NCBI GenBank assembly: GCA_026119855.1
Contig: JAOWBW010001903.1
Coordinates: 101,463-165,462 of the forward strand
Direction: 5' to 3'
From: Campanula takesimana
Taxonomy: Eukaryota; Streptophyta; Magnoliopsida; Asterales; Campanulaceae
Length of the DNA: 64,000 nt
The position numbers and the translations under genes were made by a program. Below are positions 10,341 to 22,416 of the stretch, piece by piece (the first letter of the stretch is position 1; each line of letters begins with the position of its first letter). The notes beneath the pieces are model-generated. The model had not been told where the DNA came from. It did not search any database and was given only the letters and a program-made list of their open reading frames with translations.

Positions 10341-11395
10341 CTAGTTGTAGTAGCGTCTAAGCTTGCTAAGATTGACTGGTTCTTTGAACGGGTTGCCATC
10401 CAAATCTGCCATTCTGACCGCTCCTCCGGAGAAGATCTTCTGTACTACGAACGGACAGACCCAAGTAGGAGCCCATTTTCCGAGGGGATTTAATTTGTTA
10501 GGAAATCGTGCTTTGAGCACCAAATCCCCTTCTTTTATATTAGTGGGCTTAACTCGTTTATTGAAGGCTTTCGTCGTCCTCCTCTGATAGGCTCGGATAT
10601 GCTCCATGGCTTTTAGTCTACGTTTATCGAGCGTGGCCAATTGATCATAGCGACTGCGAAGACATTCTACTTCATTCAATTGATTCTCGAGTAAGACCCT
10701 CAAGGATGGTACTTCCAACTCGATAGGAAGTACTGCCTCCATGCCATATGTCAGAGCGTAAGGTGTCTCGCCGGTAGGGGTACGGACCAACGTTCTATAC
10801 CCCCAAAGTGCTAATGGTAGCTTTTCGGGCCAATCTCATCCTCGTAAGGCCATCTTACGAATTATCTGCTCTATCGTCTTGTTGGCTGCCTCGACTGCGC
10901 TGTTGGTTTGCGGGTAATACGGGGAAGATTTCTTTCGTTCAACTTTAAATTCTGCGAGTAAGCGGCCACACTCGGCTTCAAAATGACTGCCATTGTCTGA
11001 TATAATGAGGTTAGGGACCCCATACCGACACATGATGTTCTCTTTGATAAACTGCGCCACTTTCTTGGAATTCAGCACCTTATAAGACTGAGCTTCGACC
11101 CATTTTGTGAAGTAGTCGACTGCGACCAAGACAAACTCATGACCGTTGCTGCCGGGCGGTGAAACTTTTCCAATGATGTCTATTCCCCATGTAGCGAATG
11201 GCCAAGGAGTGGTGGAGCCATACAACTCGTGTGGTGGGAGATGGTTTAAGTTGGAGCACACTTGGCATTTGTGACATCGTCGAACCCATTGAATACAGTC
11301 TGTCCCATGGTAATCCAATAGTAGCCCAAGCGAGTAATTTTTTGTCTAAGCATCCTTGCATTCATGTGAGGCCCGCACAAACTGTTGTGTACTTC
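10341..11395 (-). pseudogene. pol: Element F integrase, 5' truncated
   Basis: Reading minus from 11395: a zinc-finger remnant (CGPHMN, CHKCQ), the core with WGIDIIGK, ISDNGSHF and AVEAANKTIEQI (D, D and E all present), and the C-terminal part with ETPYALTYGMEAVLPIELEV, GDLVL and GGAVRMADLDGNPF, ending near 10341. The pattern is that of Tat-lineage integrase. A TGA at 10836-10838 replaces an Arg-like codon in the GRDWPEKL stretch. The N-terminus is removed by the G insertion at 11395/11396. Confidence 0.85.
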
Positions 11396-12439
11396 TGTAG
11401 ATACCCCGGGAAAGCCCACTGCTATGGCTAGAGCGGTGAATTATCCTAGGATGTCTAACTTGTTTTAGATTATAGAGTCGCCACCCACGTTTTTTAGGAA
11501 CGTAAGAAAACCTAATGTTTATGAGCCTAAGTTTGATTTACGAAAATAGAGATTCTTTGGGATGAGGGGTTCGGGGGTTAGGTTACGAAATGGGAAGTAC
11601 TTAAACACCCATTTCGCCCGAGCAATGTCGGTCTTGTTTGTTCATAATTCACTTTAAAGATAGATGTGTTCTTCCTATTTGAATGATGATAAAAAGGGGT
11701 TTTGTAGGTTAGAATGTAGGGAGATAACACCTAAGCCAATTCAATGTAATGAAAGGGCCATTGTTGTCATGTCCCAAATGGTTTTGGGGTGATTGCACAT
11801 TTGATTGAAGAAGAAGAAAAAGAAGAAGAAGAAGAAGAAGAAGAAGAAGAAGAAGAAGAAGAAGAAATAAAGAATGAAGTTAAGGCATTTTTACCTATAA
11901 TATCCTTCAAAGAGAACCTCTTGAAAAAGGTCTTGAAGAAGAGGTTGAATACTTGGAGAGAATATCTTTTGTAAATTACCTAGAGCTTTGTTTAGAGAAA
12001 AGTTGGAAAAGTTCTTTGTGCCAAAAGTCCGTCTCCAATGATGGATTGGGGGTTTTTTATAGTTGAAAATGTGTGTGTTTTGGAGCCAAACGGAGTCTCC
12101 AAGAAATCTTTCCCGGGCAAAATCATGTATAATGAGCAAGGGAGAGATTCTTGGGCAGAATCTGTAACTGACACACCCCAAAAGCGCGCGCATCCCACCT
12201 AGGCGGCGGAAGGCGTGCGTGTCTGGCCTCAAGGGGCGGAGGCGCGCGACTCTGAAAGGCAAATTTTGACAGAATGGACTAGAAAGTTAGAACTGTTATT
12301 CAGTTTAGTCCCTGGACTTAACGGAGCCCGTCTAGAACTTAACCAAAGTAACAGAAACTAACAGAAAACACTTAAACGAGGGAGAAACACAAAATCAAGT
12401 GTGCAATCGGGGTGAGCGGTCGAAGGCGGGGTGTCTACA
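11396..12439 (-). repeat. 3' LTR of element G (1044 bp)
   Basis: On the minus strand it starts TGTAGACACCCCGCC and ends CCGGGGTATCTACA, the same ends as the LTRs of element E. The polypurine tract CCGAGGGGCTC lies at 12440-12450. Inside are GCGCGCGC words near 12183 and 12230, a GAA microsatellite, and near the end a GAGTCGCCACC echo of the primer site. Confidence 0.88.
11807..11866. repeat. (GAA)n microsatellite inside the G LTR
   Basis: About 20 GAA units with one interruption. It creates a spurious poly-Glu reading frame on the plus strand. Confidence 0.92.
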
Positions 12440-12644
12440 GAGCCCCTCGGCAGCGTGGATTGCAAGGCAAATGCGCCGACGAAAGACAGACATCCGCCTA
12501 GGACATTACCAAGAAAAGGAAAAGACTCGATAAAAGAAGGAATTTGAAATTGCAAGGGATTAGAGGTGCACTCCCTGTGTGAGCGGCTTGGTTGATCATA
12601 AAAGGTTCGGTGGCATGAAGCGGCCCACCGTGGCCGACAGCGGG

Positions 12645-13185
12645 ACCTGGGGGTCCGTTTGCTGGAATAACGGGTCCCGAGGGACCGTCTTCTGGAATGC
12701 GGAATCCGTTTGCTGGAAGCGGGACCTGTTTGCTAGTAGCGAGATCCGTTTGCTGGAAGCGGGATCTGTCTGCTGGAATGCGGGACCCGGAGGACCGTTT
12801 GCTTGAGTGCGGGACCCAGAGGACTGTTTGCTTGAGTGCGGGACCCAGAGGACCGTTCGCTTGAGTGCGGGACCCAAAGGACCGTTCGCTTGAATACGGG
12901 ACCCAGAGGACCGTTCGCTTGAATGCGGGACCCGGAGGACCGTTTGCTTGAATGCGGGATCCAGTGGACCGTTTGCTTGAATGCGGGACCTAGAGGACCG
13001 TTTGCTTGAATGTGGGACCCAGAGGACCGTTTGCTTGAATGTGGGACCCAGAGGACCGTTTGCTTAAATACGGGACCCAGAGGACCATTTACTTTAATGC
13101 GGGACCCAGAGGACCGTTTGATTGAATGCGGGACCCAGAGGACTGTTTGCTTGAATGTGGGACCCAAAGGACAGTTTGCTTGATA
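12645..13185. repeat. Tandem repeat array, 29-bp unit, about 18 copies
   Basis: The unit contains GACCGTTTGCTTGAATG and CGGGACCCAGAG, with small differences between copies. It lies between the 3' LTR and the antisense ORF of element G, the place where Tat and Ogre elements are known to carry tandem repeats. Because 29 is not a multiple of 3, all frames stay open, which explains the long repeat-like ORFs here. Confidence 0.92.
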
Positions 13186-13189
13186 GATC

Positions 13190-13774
13190 TTGCTTGATAA
13201 GGAGGTGGTGATTTTGTGGCTCACCCAGGACCAAGTTGTTGCCGTGAGTCGTACTTTGATGTTGACTGTTTGACTTTGACTTTTGGTGGGGTGCGGGCAC
13301 AGTTGACTGCGGAGTGCTTTCTGCTGGGGATGAATTGTCAAAACTGATCCTTGAGGATTAAAGGACACCCTAACTTTTTTTTTAGTGAGAATTCCTGTCA
13401 TACTTTCAATTTTAGACATGCCTTAAGGGCGAACCAAATTAATGTGTGCCAAACTAGGTGCTCAAGGATTGGAGCTGCATTTTGATTTGGGCGGAAATTC
13501 CTTGCATAGTTTTCCTGATAAGGCCTACTAGAATGATCCTGGCTTGGGAAGCGCGCACCTCCCTTTGTAGGCGTGTAATGCGCGCGCTTTGCGAACCGGT
13601 GATGGGTGGCGCGTGCGTTTGGGGGGCAGAATTCTGGGCTTGACTTTTGCTGGCCAAAAGATCTCCCAACAGCTATAATATCAGATTCTGGTCGATAATT
13701 TGATTTTAACAGCTCTCTTCTGCCATTTTTGAACACCGTTTTATTGCCCAATTTTGCTTGCAATCTTCTTTCCC
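13190..13774. other. Spacer between the array and the antisense ORF of G
   Basis: No gene seen. It contains GCGCGC words near 13550, 13578 and 13607. This would be the upstream region of the plus-strand ORF at 13775. Confidence 0.4.
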
Positions 13775-15175
13775 ATGGCCTCTAACCTTTTTAGTCTTGT
13801 TGCCGAGGTTGTTAAGAGTTACGAGAAGGACTTGTCGACGTTCGTGTATTCCTTCAAGACTCATCCCAAGAAGGCTTTCATTAAAGATTTCGGGTTTCGA
13901 ATTCTTTTTACTTTGCGAACATTGAAGCCGGATTGGGATTTTTTGAAGGCCGCTGCAGCCTTTTGGGATTGTGATAGCCATACTTTCAACTTTTCGGCTA
14001 ATGAAATGGTGCCGACTGTCGATGATTTTGGGGTCATTCTTGGTATGCCTTTGGCCAGTCGGATTGCCGTCCCTAAGTATCACCGCGGTGTTGTTGACTC
14101 TTGGGTTGACCTTCTGAATCTCCCTATCGGAGAGGTGAAGAAGATGATGCACGGGACCGTTGTTGACATATCTGAGCTTCCGATGTTTTTCAGCTTGCAT
14201 TTGGAAGATGTCGCGGTTCAATCCTTTAAGAGAAATTCCATGGCTGTCTTTCTTTTCAGCGAGGTTCTGTTTGTCGCTCCTCTGGGTACTGCGGATGCGC
14301 AGTTGGCTGAGATTGTGTTGCAGGCGAAGGAGCAACGATTTAGTATAATCCCTCTCATAGTGGGGGAAACTTTGCATGGTCTGGATGAATTGCATCGTAC
14401 GGGTGAGATGCGATAAGGAAGCCCCTTGCTTTTGACCATATGGCTTCGAGAGCATTTCAGGGTTTATGCGTCAGACGGCGACCTCTCTCCTTTTGCTGTT
14501 CATAGGCGACGGTTGCTAACTAGAGATTTGACTAAATAAAATTGGCAGAAGTTCTTCGCTTCCCGTGCTTCGGCTGATATTGAGTGGTGTCCCTCTTCTT
14601 GGGGTCTCCGTCCTTTCGTGGAATGGACTTTGGGTTTCAAGCATGTGGTCTTTCCTGGATTGAGAGATTCTTCATTTTATCAACCAGAACGGGTTTTGAG
14701 ACAGTTAAGTCGCCAGCAAATAATTCCTTTTTCGAGGAATGGGATGTTTCGTCCAGTTTCTTATATGGGTCCGGATTTCTCGAGTGAGCTTCAGTCATCT
14801 TGGGGGAATGATCGCAACCGGTGGGCTTCCGCCCCTCTGCATCGGGGTAGTATCTTTCTTCCCAAGAGTTACTTGGATCATTTGTTTGGTACTGTTTACC
14901 GCGGCATTACTTGGGTAGATGCTCTTCGGGCTGAATTGTTAAGGAAAGACTTTGAGCCTAGCAGTGCTCTGAGATACAAGGAAGCTGCTGCTGATGTGAA
15001 CAATATTCTGACTGACCCTTTTGGTACCCCTTTGGATGACTTTTATGCTCGGAGGCGCTCTGTTGCGCAGAAGGTTTCGGTCCGTATTAGTGTTCCTAGA
15101 CCTCCCAAGAAGAGTAGGATTGATGGTCGTTCGGGTGGCCCTTCGAAGGCCAAGAGAACATTAGATTTTTCCTAG
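13775..15175 (+). pseudogene. DUF7745-like ORF, antisense to element G
   Basis: It starts at the ATG of MASNLFSLVAEVVKSYEKDL and stays in one frame for 467 codons to TAG at 15173-15175, with TAA stops at 14414-14416 and 14537-14539. Motifs are FWDCDSHTFNFSANEMVPT, DDFGVILGMPL, IPLIVGETLHGLDEL, LLLTIWLREHFRVY and a basic tail (RPPKKSRIDGR). It is homologous box by box to the ORFs in F and C. The retention of one frame over 1.4 kb in an element whose pol is heavily broken suggests it stayed open for long. Function is unknown. The start is chosen at the first ATG that precedes the conserved part. Confidence 0.68.
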
Positions 15176-15353
15176 TACCCCAAGAGATTGCAAGTAAAAT
15201 AGACCACTTTGTTTAGGATTTAATGTTTTATGTCTTTTAATAGCTCAACATTTACATTGTAATGATCAAAATAATTTAGTGAATGGATAAAAATTGCATC
15301 TCGTTAATTTGAAATGATTTGGGTTTTTGTTTATATTTTAGACCGCACCCAAA

Positions 15354-15536
15354 GGTTGCCTACGTTCCTCCAGTGTAGAGGCTCAGGTCTCCGTAGTTCA
15401 AACAAATGAAGACCATTTTTTTTTGTGCACACTGTTTTTTGCCTAGACCGCCCTTTCGGGTTTTAAATCTAGCGGGCTTCTTTTTTGCACGTGCTCTAAT
15501 TTTTGCCTAGGCAACCCTTGCGGGTTTTCAACCTAG
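15354..15536 (-). other. Conserved hairpin block of element G (one H2, two H1)
   Basis: On the minus strand: H1b (15536-15507, stem CTAGG/CCTAG, CCC GCAA GGG), H1a (15472-15443, stem CTAGA/TCTAG, CCC GAAA GGG), and H2 (15399-15354, stems CTACG/CGTAG and CCTC/GAGG). The change from CTAGA/TCTAG to CTAGG/CCTAG keeps pairing. Confidence 0.75.
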
Positions 15537-15571
15537 CGAGCCTCTTTTTTTTTTTTTATGGTCTTCGTTTA

Positions 15572-17286
15572 TTAAGCGTAGAATCTCTTCAGTTTGTCGA
15601 GGTTGACTTCCTTTGGCAGCTGATCTCCATCTAAATTCACGAGTCAGACTGCACCGCCGCTTAGTATCTTCTTGACCATGTACGGACCGATCCATCGGGG
15701 TCCCCATTTTCCAAGGGGATTCATGACATTAGGAGGATGTTGTCTTAGGACCAAATCTCCCACATTGATGTTTCGAGGCTTCACCCTTTTGTTGAAAGCC
15801 CTTGCCATTCTTTGTTGATAGGCTCTCGTACGTTCGAGTGCCCTTAGCCTTTTCTCGTCGAGTAGAGCTAGCTGTTCATATCGACTTTGCATCCAATCGA
15901 TTTCATTGACTTGGTTCTTGAGGAGGACCCGTAGGGATGGGACTTTGAGCTCTATTGGGAGTACAGCTTCGGAACCATACACCAGTGCATAAGGAGTTTC
16001 TCCAGTTGCTGTCCGTATTGACGTGCGGTAGCCCCACAATGCTAGAGGTAGCTTTTCGGGCCAATCCCTTCCGGTGGAGGCCATTTTCTTCACAATGGTC
16101 TCGATTGTCTTATTAGCTGCTTAGACCGCGCCGTTTGCTTGAGGGCGGTATGGAGATGACTTGTGCTTGGTAATCTTGTATTCTACCAGGAGCGCGTCCA
16201 TCTCTTTCTCAAAGTGAGAACTGTTGTCTGAGATGATTTCATGAGGAACGCTGTACCGGCACATGATGTGGGTCTTCACGAATTCAGCCACTTTCTTGGC
16301 GTTGAGAACCCGGTAAGCCTGTGCTTCGACCCATTTTGTAAAATAGTCCACGGCTACTAGGACGAAAGACTGTCCGTTGCTGCCAGTAGGGTGAATTTTG
16401 CCGATTATGTCTATGCCCCAACAAGAGAAAGTCCATAGCGTGGTCATGTTGTAAAGTTGTGAGGGTGGAGCGTGCTGTAGGTTGGCATGGAATTGGCATT
16501 TGGCGCACCTTTTGACTTTCTCGATGCAGTCTCTTTCCATGGTACTCCAATAATAACCCATGCAGAGTATCTTCTTGGTCAACATAAACCCGTTCATGTA
16601 GGGCCCACATTCACCTTCGTGGATCTCATGCATTATTTCTTGAGCTTCAGTCTCATTTGCACATAGGAGATTGATCCCTTTGTGGTGCCTTTTGTAGACT
16701 CGGTCTCCAATCAGTACATATCGAGAGGCTAGCCTTTGCAACGCCATCTAAGACTTCTTATTGCTATTCTCGGGATAAGTGCCATTCCTGAGGAAATTCA
16801 TGATATCCGAATACCACGGAGAGTTTGCTTGGACCTCGTTGATCTCGATACTCATGCAGTAAGCCGGAATGTTCCTTCGGGAGATTTTAAAGGGCTTCAC
16901 CATTTTTCCCTCGGGCATTTCGACCAGTGAAGCGATGGTGGTTAGTGCATCAGCGAAACGGTTCTTATCCCTTGGCAGGTAGTTGAAGGTGATTTCTTGA
17001 AACTGTTCAACCAACTCCTAGAGATGTTGACCATACCGTTGTAGAGTTGAGTCCTGAATTTTCCATTCTCCAGATGTCTGATTGATGATGAGTAAGGAAT
17101 CAGCAAATACCTCTAAGCTCGTGACATTTCTTTTGAGGGCCGCTTCGAGCCCCGCTATGCACACTTCGTACTCGGCGATGTTGTTGGTGGCCTCAAATTC
17201 GAGGCGGATAGCAATTGGAGTATAGATGTATTTTGGATCAACAAGTAACATCCCTATGCCATATCCATCCTTATTGGCCGCGTCGT
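15572..17286 (-). pseudogene. pol: Element G second RNase H (C-terminal part) and integrase
   Basis: From 17286 down, the archaeal-type RNase H continues from the split FFDGAANK: IAEYEVCIAGLEAAL, VFADSLLIINQ and KNRFADALTTI. The integrase follows with a zinc region (HEGECGPYMN, CAKCQ), WGIDIIGK and IISDNSSHF (Gly to Ser next to the second Asp). At 16121-16123 a TAA stop replaces the third catalytic residue, the Glu of the VEAANK box. Another stop (15644-15646) replaces a Trp near the C-terminus, and the ORF ends FYA-stop at 15572. The order RNase H, second RNase H, integrase is typical for Tat. Confidence 0.85.
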
Positions 17287-18813
17287 TGTAAGTACCCCAA
17301 TCTGAAAATGACCTACTTAGAGGAGTTCTTGGTGCCATTCAGGGATAAACAAATGGGCCAAGACCTCACTAGGATGAACCTGATATTCTAGGACTGGACT
17401 GGAATTAAACTTAGAAAAATCCAGAAGCTCTCCAAGTCGAGTCGTACGGATGGTTTGGGTACTTGGGGCCCCTAGCCGTACGGCTGGTTTGGGTGCCCTC
17501 AGTCCCTATAAATTGAACCCCATGCTGATCATTTCAGGGGGGAGAAAAATGTTTGTGAGTTGAAACTCTGCCAGTTTGAGAGCAGAAAGTGAGTGATATA
17601 CACCTTTGAGTGATTAGAGAAGAACATAGGCCATAACCACAATAGGTGAGGCCTCCTTCTCCCCATCTTCTTCTTCATCTCAAACTCTTTTTTATCTTTG
17701 TTAATATTACATGTTTATCTTGTATTACTTCTTATTGTTCTTGCAAAGTCTTGTCCATTTCAAGCACTTTATATTTCTTGCAAGTCTTGTCCATCTCAAG
17801 CACTATATCTAGATATTATACAAGTCTTGGCCTTTCCAAGCTATATATATTATGATTATATATGTATATGATCCAAATCATGAGGTGATTCAAGGTGCCC
17901 TTCACACCTAGTGTGTGATTTATGGGATAAAACCTAGGATGATCATGATTTGTTACATTTCATGTTGATGTTATTCTTGTTTGGCCATAAGAGTCATGAT
18001 TGGGGGATAAAGTTTCAATCTTTATCATCCCAACCATGGCCTAGCCATAAATCACCAAATATGAGACATAAAGATTTGATCTTTATGTTATATTTGTGTC
18101 CCTAAAGGTTTAATCTTGTATAATAAGTCCATTTGGGTGGTAAAGTCGCAATCTTTATCCACCAAATGGTCATTTTGGTTTGAATGTCATGTTCATCAAC
18201 TTTTCATAAATTTCTCCAATGATTGCCTTTGATCACACCCAAATCTTTGTTTTTGGGGCTCCTTTCATGATCAAGGTGCATAGGAATGAACTCTTTAAGG
18301 TTTTATTGTTAATCATAAACTGGAAATCAGCATTCCATTCCAGTTTCAGCAAAGATCCTCTGTTTTGACTGAAACTGGACTGTCTTTCTGATAAACTGTA
18401 AAAATGCCATGGAGAGCCCTCCGCATCCGTACAGCTACTTTGGCCGGGGAGGGCATCTTCCATTTTTCTCCTTTTCTGACCAAAAAGTTTACAAAATAAA
18501 CCCTTTCTGTTAAATAACTAACTGGATTTGCTAAGCAGTCAGTTTCTCCCCTTTTAAAATACACACACACACATGCACTTTCGTTAACTAACACAAGGGA
18601 GACTCAGCTTTACCCGAGGCGCCTTGGGTGACGTGAAACTCTTACCAAGGCGTAACCTGACCTCCGAACTAAGAGAATATCTAACCTTTTCTTTTGTTGG
18701 GTTAAATAATTAACGAAAGTGGCGACTCCGTTATCTTTGGCGTGTTAACCCTGTTTGGCGTTTCGCCCCCAAAACCCGTCGCGTTTCCACGCGCGCGGGG
18801 AGGGATCCAAACA
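17287..18813 (+). repeat. 5' LTR of element C (1527 bp)
   Basis: It starts TGTAAGTACCCCAATC and ends near GGGATCCAAACA, just before the primer site. It closely matches 51097-52620. It holds AGCCGTACGGCT at 17474-17485 and CCGTAC-type words again near 17445 and 18427. A TGGCGACTCCG echo of the primer site lies at 18720-18730. Confidence 0.87.
17507..17513 (+). promoter_or_regulatory. Probable TATA box of element C
   Basis: TATAAAT lies 22 bp after the palindrome AGCCGTACGGCT. The same arrangement is in the 3' LTR (TATAAAT at 51316-51322). Confidence 0.5.
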
Positions 18814-18832
18814 GTGGCGACTCCGATGATCA
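18814..18832 (+). other. Primer binding site of element C
   Basis: GTGGCGACTCCGATGA immediately follows the LTR. TGGCGACTCC is the primer-site type also seen in element E, matching a tRNA 3' end GGAGTCGCCA; Ogre/Tat elements are reported to use Arg-tRNA (from memory). Confidence 0.7.
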
Positions 18833-20362
18833 GAAGATGAAAAACTACAAAAAATAATTGCTGGCATTCTATAGCCGTACGGCTATGTTGGGCAGGGAAC
18901 AGAATGTTCCAAAATTTAACAATTTTGTGCAGGGCAGGAACATTCTGTGTCCCTTTGGCTTCTGCTTTTCCAGGTTCCATTTACTGCTTGGTTTGTTCAC
19001 ATTACCTTCCTCTTTTCTAGCCAAAACTTGGTTTTTGAAGCTTGGTCATGCACAAACTTTTGGACATAAATTTGGATTTTCAAAACCTCCTTATGCATAA
19101 CCCATTTTGTAAATGATTTTTGAATTCTTTGTTGTACACAAATTGTTTTGCAAATGATTTTCAAAAGAATTGTTCTTCTTGAAAGATGTTGATTTCAAAG
19201 TATTCTTTGGTTGTGAACAATTTGTTATACATGCAAGTTTTGGCTTTGTTCATACGATTCTTGCTTGATTGCTTGTATAAATAGCCCATTCATGATTGTT
19301 CATATTTGTTCATTACGTTGACTATGCATTGCTCATAATGTCAAAACGGATTGGAAAATTTCTATTTTGACTCAAAATGGAACATAGAAGGCTTCACACT
19401 ACGTGCACTTGACCTTGCACTTTCCAAATACCCTTCAAACCCGGGATGGATGCCACGATGCAACTTGATTGGTGCTCTTGTGCCCTTCTAGCGCGCACGG
19501 GTCCATTCCACCTCCCCTTCCGAGCCGAGTCAACCACATCCGTGACACACAAATACCGTGACTTCGGTTGATTTTTAGTCGAGCTCACGTTTCCACATCA
19601 TTAATGCGTGTCTAAGGTTAATCATGGCCAAGTTAATGCCCGAGTCATGACTCCTTGTGAAAACAATTGTGACCATGGTCGACTTTGACCCGGTCCTTGA
19701 CTTACACGTTGATGTTGACCGTAATTAACCTAGGTCAGGTATTAAGGATAGGGTGACACCGTGTTGTCGAGCCCTAATGAATGGTCCATACTAATCATCC
19801 TTAAGCCTAGGGATAAGGCTCGAGATCCCTCATCAAAGATGAGGTTATGCCGGAAGTCCCTTAAGTCCCTAAGACGAATCTCGATCTTAACCAGGGCTTA
19901 ATCATGATCGGAATGGATTGGACATTGGAAACCTCGCAATGCACTAGACCCTAGGATCGTTAATTTCGGTCGGTGGAAGCCGCTTGCCCTATAGGACCCT
20001 CGCCCGGGACAGTCCATCCTTGGGAGCGTGCAAGGAAGGTGAAAAACGAGGGGTCTATAGGCGTAGTGATGGCCTCCACTGATCCAGGATCTAGAATAGT
20101 TGCGAAAAAGAAGAGAAATCTTTTCCAACCAGCTAGGAATAAATGTGTTTTAAGTAAACATGAACATAATTAATAATAATGAACCGTCATGTTGCATGAG
20201 CCTAAACCCATTCTCCCAAACACCAACCCGAGTTGATACCCGAGTCTGAAATGAGACTTCTTCTCCTCCGCAGCTCGTAAGAAGTGGGTCAGAGTTCCGG
20301 GTCATCGTCTGATTAGTGCCGAGTCTGACAGTTCATTAACAGCTTCACTCAGACTTCTCCAA
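18833..20362. other. Untranslated leader of element C
   Basis: About 1.5 kb between the primer site and gag. No conserved ORF. An AGCCGTACGGCT palindrome recurs at about 18872-18883. I see nothing else that I can name. Confidence 0.5.
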
Positions 20363-22416
20363 ATGGCTAGTCCGGCAAGAAGTAGTAGTGGGGGTGACAA
20401 CGCAGCGGATCCGAATGGTCTTAGTAGGGAAGAGCTGGTACAAGCTCTAGAGGCCGCCAGGGCCCGGGAAGAGAATGTCAGGAAACGTCATGAGGATATG
20501 CAGAATAGGGTTATGGAGGCCATGAGGTAGAGAGGGGTAGCCGTTGTGTTTGAAAACGACGGAAGTTTTGTGGAGATCACTGATGAAGAGGGAATTGAGA
20601 ATGTGCAGCCCCAAGGATATAACCGGGTTCCGCCCCCTCAAGCTTACCCAAATGTGGAAACCTCACGTCCCACATTCAAAGCTACTACTAACCAAAATGT
20701 GCCTACCACTCACGCTTCATTTGTCCCGCTGGCGGTTTTCCCGTATACCCGCCGGGGTTCAACTTGTATGACACAATCCCAAGTAGCCGAGCACCCTTGG
20801 CTCCAGCTACCATTGGCCTGCCACCTCCAGCTTTACCAACCACATCCCGAGAAGTGCCTTACCCACTTTACCACCCAATGGCCCAAATCCCTGAGGCTAT
20901 CCCACCATATATCCCGACAAGCAACCCAGCACCAGGGTATGTCTACACCCATTTACCACCTCAAAATCCTCCTCCAATGGTCCCATCCACCACTTCACCT
21001 CCTGCCACAATGCCAGTAACGAGCCAAACCGTGGGATCAATCAACTCAAGCCCACATGTGGACCCCCAGATGGGGTGGTTGGTAGAGAGATTGAAACAGA
21101 TGGAAGAGAGATTTGAGGGGATGAACGAAAGAAAATCCTCCTTAGGGCTCACCGACCCCAACAAGATTGTTCCTCTGCCTCACAAGTTCAAAATGCCAGA
21201 GATAGACAAATTTGACGAGACTGCCTGTCCCCAGACTCATCTCAATGCTTACACTTTAGCCATAAGAGCGAAAGGGTGTACCATGCAGCAAATGGCCGAT
21301 CACTTCCAACTGTCCGTGAGAGGAAACTCCCTCAAGTGGTTATTTCACTTAAAAGATGAATCCCGAGCAACCTGGGATGCAATCAAAGAAGCATTCCTCA
21401 CCAAATACCGGTCAAACCTAGAGTGGGAAACTAACCGGGTTGATCTGCAAAGCACCTTGCAAAAAGGAGATGAACCAATAGGGGAATTCTACAAGAGGTG
21501 GAATTATAAACTTGGGGAGACTTCCAATCTGCCCACAGAAGAAGAACAATTGGACATTTTCCAATCATGCTTGAAACCTAAGCTGCGGGCCTTGATCAGT
21601 CATCATTTTTACCCCAACCTCCGGGCAATGGTCACTGCCGGGTCTAAATTAGAGAAGACCCTCAACGAGCAATCTTCTACTCAGGCCAGTGGCAACTCCT
21701 ACAGATATCGTCCCCCGACAGCCGGCAAAGGGAAGGAAGCCGTGGGAACTGTAAACAATATCCTAGGGGAGAATCCGAGGCAAACTCCACAAAAGGCTGG
21801 GAACTGGGAAAGACACCCGTATGTTAGATTCGAGGACTTTGGGATGCCCTTGGGAAAGGTGTTTGAGGGGTTAGTTAAACAAGGCCTTGCTAAACCCCTG
21901 GTTAACTTCCAACCCAAAAATCCCGAGAGGTACCTCGACGAGAGCAAGAGGTGTACATTCCACAGCTACCATGGGCATGACACCGATGATTGCCCCGCTA
22001 TAAAATGCATCATCATAGACTTGATCGCCAAAGGGAAGCTTGAATGCCCCCGAAGTCCAAATGTGATCAACAACCCCTTCCCCAACAACCATGGCATTAA
22101 TATGATTGAATTTGGGCCAGACGATGTGAACATGATTGAGTTCGGAGAGCCGACACCGATAAACCTTTTGGAATTCAATGTCCCGATGACTGAGATTGGG
22201 GAGGAATGGAAGGAAACCCTATGGACATGTGTGCAGGAAGGAAACATGAAATGCCCATCCAACTCTATGATTGCCAATGTGATGAGCGCAAGGGTCCCCC
22301 ACCAAAATTCCGATGAGTTGATCGTGATAGCGCTCACCGAGCATGAGCTAACGTTCGAAGAATGCATGGAGGAAATGGAAAAGTCCGTTAAGAGCACGTT
22401 GGACAGCGAGAGCTAG
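20363..22416 (+). pseudogene. gag: Element C gag
   Basis: It starts MASPARSSSGGDNAAD; a TAG at 20528-20530 and a one-base shift near 20745 break the N-terminal part. From 20764 the frame is open to TAG at 22414. After a Pro-rich stretch comes a capsid-like core (FDETACPQTHLNAY, LFHLKDESRATWDAIKEAF, FYKRWNYKL) as in retrotransposon gag. A zinc knuckle of the C-x2-H-x4-H-x4-C form follows (CTFHSYHGHDTDDC, 21952-21993), as seen in Tat gags. Gag forms the particle in which the RNA is copied. The TAG at 22414 is in frame with the following protease region. Confidence 0.85.

Larger units (their letters stand above)
7155..11395 (-). mobile_element. Element F: Tat-type Ty3/gypsy, fragment between two insertions
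   Basis: The integrase (minus, 10341-11395) is followed in element sense by a spacer with hairpin modules (10128-10297) and an opposite-strand DUF7745-like ORF (8348-9883). The left end is cut by Tekay-1 at 7154/7155. The right end is cut inside the integrase by the LTR of element G at 11396. Neither F LTR is in the window. Whether 7155-8161 truly belongs to F is uncertain. Confidence 0.7.

Noticed and set aside
11789..11974. Poly-Glu ORF
   Set aside because: Translation of a GAA microsatellite in an LTR.
12596..13419. Long minus-strand ORFs with repeating GPLGPAFKQTVLWVPH text
   Set aside because: They come from the 29-bp tandem array, which keeps all frames open; no start, domain or conservation.
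18720..18735. TGGCGACTCCG at 18720 as the true primer site of C
   Set aside because: It is present in the 3' LTR too (52528, with one change), so it is inside the LTR; the site at 18815 follows the LTR end.
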